A stretch of DNA of 12,429 nt from JAYENY01 sp964563465. GTDB taxonomy: Bacteria; Patescibacteriota; Minisyncoccia; Minisyncoccales; PEYH01. Location: NCBI GenBank assembly GCA_964563465.1, contig CAZLVZ010000013.1, forward strand, positions 1 through 12,429. The letters run 5' to 3'. This document shows positions 1 to 6,066 of this stretch, piece after piece. The notes under the pieces were generated by a model. That model was not told the DNA's origin and ran no database searches. It saw only the letters and a list, made by a program, of their open reading frames with translations. The stretch's first letter is position 1. Every line of letters begins with the position of its first letter. Made by a program: the position numbers and the translations under genes.

Positions 1-144
1 TTTATACCCCACCACAATACACTCGTCAACCACTTCATCTGTGGATAACTTATAACCATATTTTTCCTTATCGCTATCCGATAAAAAATAAAAAACAGCC
101 AATTGAAATTGCCCATTGGGAAAGTAAAAAAGATTATTTAGGGT
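1..144 (-). other. Open frame running off the left edge, possible gene remnant
   Basis: On the minus strand a stop-free frame runs from just after an in-frame TAA (145-147) to the window edge. It reads ...LFYFPNGQFQLAVFYF followed by a charged stretch ending ECIVVGYK. The composition looks protein-like, but there is no ATG; a TTG at 100-102 is the only plausible start I see. It begins where hicA ends, on the same strand. It could be a 5'-truncated gene, the start of a downstream gene using a rare start codon, or chance. A second frame with an ATG at 114-116 is also open to the edge but gives an unnatural Trp-rich product. No family recognised. Confidence 0.25.
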
Positions 145-350
145 TTATCCCATTCTTCTTTATCGATTCCAGCTTGTTTTAAAATCTCCGATACTAATCC
201 AGCACTGATTTCGCCCTTATGTTTATGTGGAATATGAATTTTAAGCGGTCCCTTTTTCATAAATGAATGTCTCCCGCCACTATATGGACTTTCAAAACCT
301 AACTTGCGAAAATTCTGAACAAATTTTCTCCAAGCAATATTTCTATGCAT
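138..350 (-). CDS. hicA: HicA-type mRNA interferase toxin
   Basis: This 70-residue protein has the HicA (YcfA) pattern: an N-terminal helix ending in KLGFE, then GGRHSF with the catalytic-type histidine at residue 28, then a basic strand with IPHKHKGEIS, then a C-terminal helix SEILKQAGI. HicA folds like a double-stranded-RNA-binding domain and cleaves mRNA when freed from HicB; that role is family knowledge. The ATG at 348-350 overlaps the end of hicB by 8 bases, so translation is probably coupled. The antitoxin comes first, whereas in the well-known E. coli locus hicA precedes hicB. Length is close to the usual size for the family. No key residue appears missing. Confidence 0.88.
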   Translation of the reverse strand: MHRNIAWRKFVQNFRKLGFESPYSGGRHSFMKKGPLKIHIPHKHKGEISAGLVSEILKQAGIDKEEWDKP

Positions 351-600
351 GTTTATAAATTAAAGGCACAGTCACTTTTTGATTAAATTTTACCGCAAAG
401 CCAGGAATCCTATCTCTGTTTTTTAATTTTAGAACCAACCACTCTTCTAAAACTTCACGAAGCGCTTCTCTACATTTTTCTAATGTTTTCTCTGATGCCC
501 AAACTCCTTGAAGCCCGGGAATTTCCCCAAAATAAGAACCGTCATCAATAATTTTATATTGAGCCTTGTTTAATTTTTGAAAAATATATTCTGTGAGCAT
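343..600 (-). CDS. hicB: HicB-type antitoxin, minimal single-domain form
   Basis: This 85-residue protein shows the HicB partial RNase-H-like fold: YKIIDDGSYFGEIPGLQGVWA (a strand, then the typical F-x-x-x-IPGL-x-GV segment, about residues 15-35), then a helix rich in E/K/L (about 37-58). HicB binds HicA and masks its active site. After the core there is only a short tail with no visible helix-turn-helix or ribbon-helix-helix domain, so this version may not bind operator DNA by itself. It is the first gene of the pair and overlaps hicA by 8 bases. The ATG at 598-600 has no Shine-Dalgarno sequence upstream. A promoter lies 27 bases upstream of the start. Confidence 0.85.
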   Translation of the reverse strand: MLTEYIFQKLNKAQYKIIDDGSYFGEIPGLQGVWASEKTLEKCREALREVLEEWLVLKLKNRDRIPGFAVKFNQKVTVPLIYKHA

Positions 601-626
601 ATTGTATTAGATAATATTATAATTTT

Positions 627-655
627 ACTGTATGCTTCTCGTTTGTATATGTCAA
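627..655 (-). promoter_or_regulatory. Promoter of hicB-hicA
   Basis: On the minus strand a perfect TTGACA (650-655) lies 17 bases from TACAGT (627-632, four of six matches to TATAAT). Transcription would start near 620, giving a leader of about 20 bases without a ribosome binding site. A perfect TATAAT further downstream (616-621) is 28 bases from the -35, too far to pair with it. Confidence 0.5.
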
Positions 656-662
656 TGCAATA

Positions 663-693
663 GAAAACCGACTCCGTTGTGAAGTCGGTTTTC
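663..693 (-). terminator. Hairpin terminator downstream of the Cys-rich gene
   Basis: Perfect 11-bp stem GAAAACCGACT (663-673) / AGTCGGTTTTC (683-693) with a 9-base loop. It begins 27 bases beyond the stop codon of the large gene. On either strand the 3' arm ends in TTTTC, so the U-run is partly inside the stem. It also lies upstream of the hicBA promoter and would insulate it. Confidence 0.65.
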
Positions 694-719
694 TGTTCAG
701 ATTTTATTAATTATTTGCT

Positions 720-3700
720 TTATGCAAATTGTTCTACTTTCTTTTTTTTAACAAGATAGTAGGTAGTTAGTGATCCAATTACTGTCATGATTAATAGAAA
801 CAAAATCACAAGCCAAAATGCTAAACTTCCAACAATTCCAACCATTTGACCGAAGATACTACCAGCTGCGGCAACACCTCCTAATGCCTTGGTTATTTCA
901 ATGCCAACGCTATCAGTAATTGATTCGTCTCCATAGTAAACAGTGCTTATATCGTTTGAATAAGTGCTGCCCGCAGTAAACTTCTCTGCTGTATCAATTT
1001 TAGCATCAAATGTAATAATTTTTGATTGGCCTTTTGAAAGAGTCCCCAAATTAAGACCAGCCAAGATATTGCCAGCAAATGGCGCGCCGTCTATTTTTAG
1101 ATTCCCCTGATAAATTACATTTTCAGGCAATAAATTTTCAAGTCGCACTTGCTCGATATCGTTTTCTCCAGAAGAAGCCACAACAACCATAACGGAAAAT
1201 TGTCCATCTGGATTTACGGATATGTTCTTTTGCCAGCTATTATCAATACCTATTCCCTTAATTAAACTAGACACGGCAATGCCTTGAGTCATTGGCAATT
1301 TTACATCAACCGCACAAGAACAAAAGTCCTCATCACAATTCGCTATTCCATCACCGCAATGCTCACAATTAGAACAATAATCTATTGATTCTTTGGCACA
1401 AGTCAAACCATCACACTTTAAATTATGATAACACTTCCCTGCCTCGCATCCATCTAATGTGCACGAATTATTATCTTCGCAATCCATATATTTATTTAAC
1501 CTTGTTCCTGAAGGATTAAACCAATAGACATCGTTGTCGTAACATTGTTTGCTATTATATACGGGAGTATAAGCACAATTAGAACTATAGTTACATGTTG
1601 AATCGCCAACAGAACATTTTTCTGTATTAGAGCAATAATCATTTACTGTCCAAGAACTCCAGTTTCTCCAGCTTCCCCAGTTACCATCGCAATCAGAATC
1701 GTCACCGGAACAATATTGAAATTTAATTTTTGTTCGTTCTCCTACATCAGCTCCACAACCGATTCCCCAAGGACAACCATATTCTTTTTGAGTATAAGAA
1801 TTACAAACACTATCTGAATCTTTGTAATGACAATCATCGCAACAAGGACCAGATGAACACTCGCAATCATCAATACACTTTCCATTCTTACAAGTTTCAT
1901 CATTATCGCATCGTTCTATTAATTTCTTTTCTGTATCGTTATTATTGTAACAGGAGTTATTTGAGCAACCCTTATCATAACAAGTTCTCTTTTTATAGAC
2001 ATCGCCACCGGAACAATAATTGGAACTCCATGAATTACAATAGTCAGAACCACACTCTTTATATTTGTCTTCCCGATTATTGTTTGAGTTGTACCAATAA
2101 ACATCATTGTTATAACATTGCTTATAATCGTTATAATCTGTTCCGCAGGAAGAAGAATAGCTACAATTATATTCTGCTATACCACCAGAACAATACCAAT
2201 TTGGTCTTTCGTTGCTGTCACATCGTCCATAACCACAATAAGTAGAACCGACTATATTTTGAGCAGAAGACCATTCCAAGCAGGAATCAGAGTCATGGTT
2301 ACCACAAGTCTGTTTAGATGAATTGTTGTAACATTTTACTTGCCCAGAATAAGCGCATTCATCTTGACAGCTTGAACCACAATCTTGAGAACAATTACAT
2401 TGATTTTCTCCGCATTCAGAGTTGCATGTTCCGTCTCCACAAGAATAACAATTTGAATGACATTGCGTGTCATTGTGTAAACAAGTGCCACCGGAACATT
2501 GATAATCTCGCCAAGTTGTGCCGAAACAACTATCGGCCCCACAACTTTGTGCAGAAGACCACTCTAAACAGGAATCTGAATCATAGTTGCCACAAGTTTT
2601 GTTTGAATTATTATCAAAACAAGTCTTTTGTCCAGCAAAAGAACACTCATCCGAGCAGGTTGGAATTGGGGTTATACACTGCCCATTGCTACATGTCTTC
2701 CCGTCATCAGTGCAATCGTATTCGTTTATCCATTGATAAGAATCATAACAAGAATCATTGGAACATCCTTGTAAATGTTTTTGTCTTTGAGTCCAGTTAC
2801 CTGAACATTGATAATTAGTTGTCCAAGAATCTGTTCCACAGTTCTCTTGAGTTCTCCATTCAGGAGTAGCAAAACAAGCGCTGTTGGAACATCCTTTGTT
2901 AATATATTCTCTTTGTAAATATGAATTAGAGCATTGATAATCACTTGACCAAGCACTTGTTCCACAATTCTGAATATTAGACCATCCTGACCATTCTAAA
3001 CAGGAATCAGAGTCATGGTTCCCACAGGTTTTCTTTTGAACATAATTATTGGAGCATTGATTTTCTGTTGCTCCAAGATAAGAACAATCGTCTGAGCAAG
3101 TTGAAATACACTGCCCATTGCTACATGTCTTCCCGTCATCAGTGCAATCGTATTCGTTTANNNNNNNNNNNNNNNNNNNNNNNNNNNNNNNNNNNNNNNN
3201 NNNNNNNNNNNNNNNNNNNNNNNNNNNNNNNNNNNNNNNNNNNNNNNNNNNNNNNNNNNNATACACTGCCCATTGCTACATGTCTTCCCGTCATCAGTGC
3301 AATCGTATTCGTTTATCCATTGATAAGAATCATAACAAGAATCATTGGAACATCCTTGTAAATGTTTTTGTCTTTGAGTCCAGTTACCTGAACATTGATA
3401 ATTAGTTGTCCAAGAATCTGTTCCACAGTTCTCTTGAGTTCTCCATTCAGGAGTAGCAAAACAAGCGCTGTTGGAACATCCTTTGTTAATATATTCTCTT
3501 TGTAAATATGAATTAGAGCATTGATAATCACTTGACCAAGCACTTGTTCCACAATTCTGAATATTAGACCATCCTGACCATTCTAAACAGGAATCAGAGT
3601 CATGGTTCCCACAGGTTTTCTTTTGAACATAATTATTGGAGCATTGATTTTCTGTTTGGCCAGAATAGGAGCATTCATCCGAGCAGGTTGGAGTTGGGGT

Positions 3701-4042
3701 GATACAGTTACCATTTTGACAAACCTTGCCCACGCCACAAGAATAAGAGCTTGACCATTCCAAGCAAGTATCACAATCATAATCCCCACAATTTTTATAA
3801 TGGGTAGAATCTGAACAAGCTCTTTGTCCGTAATAAGAACATTGGTCGGTACAGCTCGGGCAATATGAGCCACCGTCATCGCCATCATCATCGTCATCGC
3901 CGTCATCTGGCCAATCCCAATAGCCGGCTTGAATATCTGAGCTTTCAAGCGAGACAAAAACTGGTTGTAATAACAAAAATACAGCTAAAAATATTGCCAT
4001 TAGAATTTTTGCTTTTCTTTTTGTATTCTGTTGATTTATCAT
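720..4042 (-). CDS. Giant secreted Cys-rich repeat surface protein, membrane-anchored (interrupted by assembly gap)
   Basis: The protein starts at ATG 4040-4042 with a signal peptide (basic MINQQNTKRK, hydrophobic core to about residue 30). A short Asp/Gly-rich linker follows, then a long array of Cys-rich modules. The recurrent module is C-S-D-[ED]-C-[SA]-[YF]-x-G, later TCGNHDSDSCLEWS and a following Cys; at least five versions are visible. Near the C-terminus the Cys array ends in CGDGIANCDEDFCSCAVD. It is followed by an Ig-like/DUF11-like domain (NISVNPDGQFSV... NLGTLSKGQSKIITFD), then one TM helix and the tail KKKKVEQFA. This is a disulfide-rich cell-surface stalk or adhesin by inference; the exact ligand is unknown. 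The frame is broken across the 100-N gap as written, but removing the gap plus the shared 55-nt end restores it and gives a minimum of 1055 residues. No clear Shine-Dalgarno sequence is present. Confidence 0.85.
2674..3105 (-). repeat. 432-bp tandem repeat unit, copy A (144 residues, 16 Cys)
   Basis: The segment starting ATACACTGCCCATTGC recurs at 2674, 3106 and 3261. From 2674 to 3106 is exactly 432 bases, a multiple of three. Positions 2674-3069 are identical base for base to 3261-3656, and the last 36 bases of the unit diverge. The encoded 144 residues contain 16 Cys and two 42-residue subrepeats, each beginning CGT and sharing YQCS, GCSN and a Trp near the end. Confidence 0.9.
3161..3260. 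other. Assembly gap 1 (100 N) inside the tandem repeat
   Basis: Exactly 100 N, a conventional unknown-length placeholder. The 55 bases left of it (3106-3160) are identical to the 55 bases right of it (3261-3315). The two contigs therefore end on a shared overlap of the size of an assembly k-mer, at the entrance to a repeat loop. Confidence 0.9.
3261..3656 (-). repeat. 432-bp tandem repeat, copy B (396 bp identical to copy A)
   Basis: Identical to 2674-3069 over 396 bases with no mismatch that I can find, then diverging at 3657 where copy A reads GCTCC and this copy reads TGGCC. Base-level identity means either a very recent duplication, ongoing homogenisation, or one copy assembled twice. 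Confidence 0.9.
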
Positions 4043-4076
4043 ATTTCTTTTTTACAAATTATTAAATTATTATTTG

Positions 4077-4115
4077 TATTTTGATATTTTAATATATAAA
4101 TATTTTGATATTTTA
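4077..4115. repeat. Pair of 15-bp AT-rich direct repeats upstream of the Cys-rich gene
   Basis: TATTTTGATATTTTA occurs at 4077-4091 and 4101-4115, a 24-base period, 35 to 73 bases upstream of the start codon. It lies in the promoter region, where no convincing -35/-10 pair can be assigned. It could be a regulator site or simple AT-rich drift. Confidence 0.4.
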
Positions 4116-4121
4116 GTATTG

Positions 4122-4170
4122 AAAAAATGGTGAAGAGAGGAAACGCGCGTTGAACGGTCCCCTCTCTCAC
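4122..4170 (-). terminator. Rho-independent terminator of the 4176-4739 gene
   Basis: On the minus strand the stem GTGAGAGAGG (4161-4170) pairs with CCTCTCTTCAC (4130-4140) with one bulged base, and is followed by TTTTTT (4122-4127). It starts 5 bases after the stop codon. Confidence 0.75.
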
Positions 4171-4175
4171 ACCTC

Positions 4176-4739
4176 CTAAATCAGAGCGAAAAGAACATCT
4201 CTTTGACGAAATGTTACTTTCGTCATGCTATCCGTCATAGGATTAATCTCGTAGAGAACAATCCTGCCGTCTTCTATAGTCGCAAAAATGTTGTGCAGAA
4301 CTATCTCGTCGGGTCTATTATAATATCGTTGACCCTTACCGATAATCCCGAACGGAACTCTTTCCCAACCATAGTCGTAAGACATGTTACCCAGCAAAGT
4401 AAACGCGTAGTCGTCTATATCAAGATATTCGTATTCTTCGTAACTACGCCCTACAAACATCTTGTCTGTCTGGTCAATCAAAAGAAAACATTCCATTTCC
4501 TCCTTGGTGACAGTCAGATAGATGTCATCCACCACTCCCCAAATACTAACATCGGGGAAATATCTCTTTAGAACATCAAGGAGTTGTTTACCTTCTATCT
4601 GTCCCCTATACCCAATCGGAGGTGACGCCGAAATTCTTGCATCTTCTCTTGCGACATAACTAACCTGCGCACAAAGCACAGACGCTAGAGAAAAAACCAT
4701 TAGTACTGCCAGCAATACAACCGAAATTTTCTTTTCCAT
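4176..4739 (-). CDS. Secreted hypothetical protein
   Basis: This 187-residue protein has a clear signal peptide (MEKK, then a hydrophobic core to about residue 22, likely cleaved around VLCA-Q). The Cys there does not sit in a proper lipobox because Leu precedes it, so a lipoprotein is unlikely. The mature part is acidic and aromatic, with strand-like segments (IYLTVTKEEMECFLLID, EIVLHNIFATIEDGRIVLYE); I do not recognise a family. The start is fixed by AAAGGAGAG ending 8 bases before ATG 4737-4739. The gene stands alone, with two upstream promoters and its own terminator. Its base composition looks less AT-rich than that of its neighbours, and its strong RBS differs from the SD-less core genes, which may indicate transfer. 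Confidence 0.75.
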   Translation of the reverse strand: MEKKISVVLLAVLMVFSLASVLCAQVSYVAREDARISASPPIGYRGQIEGKQLLDVLKRYFPDVSIWGVVDDIYLTVTKEEMECFLLIDQTDKMFVGRSYEEYEYLDIDDYAFTLLGNMSYDYGWERVPFGIIGKGQRYYNRPDEIVLHNIFATIEDGRIVLYEINPMTDSMTKVTFRQRDVLFALI

Positions 4740-4774
4740 CTCTTCACTCTCCTTTCATAAGATAGATTAATCAT

Positions 4775-4803
4775 ACTTTAACAACTTTTCCTGACTTTGT
4801 CAA
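4775..4803 (-). promoter_or_regulatory. Promoter P2 of the secreted hypothetical
   Basis: Minus-strand TTGACA (4798-4803), 17-base spacer, TAAAGT (4775-4780). The predicted start near 4768 leaves a leader of about 29 bases that carries the strong ribosome binding site. Confidence 0.5.
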
Positions 4804-4813
4804 GTATTAATCT

Positions 4814-4842
4814 ATTTTATGTTGTATTGTGACCAATGTCAA
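4814..4842 (-). promoter_or_regulatory. Promoter P1 of the secreted hypothetical
   Basis: Minus-strand TTGACA (4837-4842), 17-base spacer, TAAAAT (4814-4819, five of six). It lies 39 bases upstream of P2, so the two form a tandem pair. The -35 directly follows the terminator of the upstream gene. Confidence 0.55.
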
Positions 4843-4877
4843 GCAAAAACAAAGCGGACATTATGTCCGCTTTGTTT
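4843..4877 (-). terminator. Rho-independent terminator of the 4911-5960 gene
   Basis: Perfect 14-bp stem: AAACAAAGCGGACA (4847-4860) against TGTCCGCTTTGTTT (4864-4877), with a 3-base loop. On the minus strand it ends in TTTGTTTTTGC. It lies 34 bases after the stop codon. Confidence 0.8.
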
Positions 4878-4910
4878 ACATATCAACGAGACCCGAACTC
4901 GTTGGAAGCT

Positions 4911-5960
4911 CTAAAATGGCAATTCATAACTCGGCAATTGATTCTCCATCTCCATTCCCCCGCCCATAAACATCTGTATAAGTGGCATCAGCATTTGAAT
5001 AATACTTTGCGAGTCATCAGGAACTATTATTTCAACCGGTTCGTTGAATTTAGAAAAAGACATATTTAAATCTAAAGACAGTGTCCCCTCTTCTCCTTGT
5101 TCCATGGCGGATAAATCAAAACTTTTCTGTCCAGCCACTTTGTAAATTAACTTGTCTTTTTTACCAATCCAAATTTCAAAATCTATGCCTCCTGTTTTTT
5201 CAAAAAGCTCATCTATTCCATCTGATATTTCTTGTTGGTCTGCTTCGGGCATACCGGGTAAATCATCTATCTTATAATACTTATTTACGATTTCCATCAA
5301 TCCTATTAAAAACTGCTTAAGATTTTCTTTGTCCATGGCTAAAAGATAATGATAGCTATCTTGTCCTTCAATCTTTTCATTAGCTAATCTTTCTTCTACT
5401 TTAGCAATTGGATATTCTAAAAATAATTGTTGAATCTCTTGCTCCATATTGAGCTTTTCCTCATCAGACAATGTTTTCAGCAAAGATATTCCTAATTCTT
5501 TAGAATCAAACCTAAACCATTTATTTGTCCAATCATTTACATCAATTCCAATTTTTGACAACTCAAGCGAAATAGGAATAGGTATCGTCCCCACATTGAA
5601 ATACAAAGCTTCATTAATTGAGCGAATTTCACCACCAAAAAACATTTCCATTCCTTCAATTGGAAAACTCACATCAATTACTGCCTGGGACTTCGGATTN
5701 NNNNNNNNNNNNNNNNNNNNNNNNNNNNNNNNNNNNNNNNNNNNNNNNNNNNNNNNNNNNNNNNNNNNNNNNNNNNNNNNNNNNNNNNNNNNNNNNNNNA
5801 AACCGCTAATTACGCCTATTAAAACTTTCTTTTTTGTTTTACTCTCTTGTGGTTTTTGAAAACCTTGAAGATCTGCTTCAGAATCAGACTTTGGTTGTTC
5901 GCTCTCTGGCACAGAACCACTTATAGTGCCCCTTAAATTACTTTGTTGTTTATTGTTCAT
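4911..5960 (-). CDS. Membrane-anchored hypothetical with possible LolA/LppX-like domain (interrupted by gap)
   Basis: The N-terminal 53 residues are polar (Gln/Ser/Glu/Lys-rich) and end in KTKKKVLIGVISG, the start of a membrane helix that is lost in gap 2. Beyond the gap about 260 residues alternate amphipathic strands (AVIDVSFPIEGMEMFFGG, DFEIWIGKKDKLIYKVAG, LSLDLNMSFSKF) with helices. The order resembles the LolA/LppX/DUF6612 half-barrel lipid-binding fold; this is inference from the pattern only. The protein would sit outside the membrane with an N-in anchor. I chose ATG 5958-5960 over an in-frame TTG at 5967-5969; neither has a Shine-Dalgarno sequence. The frame is consistent on both sides only if the true gap length equals 1 modulo 3. 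The C-terminus has a Met/Gly-rich stretch (MFMGGGMEMEN). Confidence 0.65.
   Translation of the reverse strand: MNNKQQSNLRGTISGSVPESEQPKSDSEADLQGFQKPQESKTKKKVLIGVISGXXXXXXXXXXXXXXXXXXXXXXXXXXXXXXXXXXNPKSQAVIDVSFPIEGMEMFFGGEIRSINEALYFNVGTIPIPISLELSKIGIDVNDWTNKWFRFDSKELGISLLKTLSDEEKLNMEQEIQQLFLEYPIAKVEERLANEKIEGQDSYHYLLAMDKENLKQFLIGLMEIVNKYYKIDDLPGMPEADQQEISDGIDELFEKTGGIDFEIWIGKKDKLIYKVAGQKSFDLSAMEQGEEGTLSLDLNMSFSKFNEPVEIIVPDDSQSIIQMLMPLIQMFMGGGMEMENQLPSYELPF
5700..5799. other. Assembly gap 2 (100 N) inside the 4911-5960 gene
   Basis: Exactly 100 N. Unlike gap 1, the flanks share no end sequence that I can find, so real sequence is missing here. It hides the membrane helix and the start of the extracytoplasmic domain. 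Confidence 0.9.
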
Positions 5961-5980
5961 AATAATCAATTATTAATTTT

Positions 5981-6036
5981 ATTCGCCCCTTTCTTCGCCC
6001 CCGTCCTCCCGCTTGGAGGACGGGGGCGGGGGGAAT
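5981..6036. repeat. GC-rich hairpin between clpC-like gene and the 4911-5960 gene
   Basis: A perfect 13-bp stem (5997-6009 with 6015-6027, key core GTCCTCC/GGAGGAC flanked by C5/G5) has a 5-base loop CGCTT. Outer arms ATTC-CCCC (5981-5989) and GGGG-GAAT (6028-6036) can add a further imperfect stem. It is nearly pure GC inside very AT-rich DNA. It has no U-run in the minus direction, so it is a poor classical terminator. It may be a mobile REP-like palindrome, an mRNA-end stabiliser, or a 5' leader structure. Confidence 0.6.
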
Positions 6037-6037
6037 A

Positions 6038-6066
6038 ATTATACCGACCTTTACTATTTTTCCAAA
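6038..6066 (-). promoter_or_regulatory. Candidate promoter for the 4911-5960 gene
   Basis: Minus-strand TATAAT (6038-6043) lies 17 bases from TTTGGA (6061-6066, a weak -35) that sits inside the end of the clpC-like gene. Transcription would start near 6031, so the GC-rich hairpin would form the 5' leader. Confidence 0.3.

Noticed and set aside
616..655. TATAAT at 616-621 paired with TTGACA at 650-655
   Set aside because: The spacer is 28 bases; TACAGT at 627-632 gives the proper 17.
1730..3405. Plus-strand and alternate-frame open frames opposite the Cys-rich gene
   Set aside because: They mirror the biased codons (TGY, AAY, GAY) of the real gene, have implausible His/Asn/Tyr-rich or Cys-poor products, and repeat exactly with the tandem units.
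2674..3656. Long direct repeats that might suggest a CRISPR array
   Set aside because: The unit is 432 bases, in frame, has no spacers, and encodes a Cys-rich protein module.
3865..4065. His-rich plus-strand frame near the signal peptide of the large gene
   Set aside because: It is the complement of the Asp-rich linker (GAT/GAC codons) and has no promoter or ribosome site.
5690..5810. Possible repeat-collapse at gap 2 as at gap 1
   Set aside because: I compared the flanks and found no shared end sequence, so the gap is more likely low coverage or unresolved unique sequence.
5958..5969. TTG 5967-5969 as start of the 4911-5960 gene
   Set aside because: An ATG lies three codons downstream in the same frame; neither has a ribosome site, and ATG is more likely.
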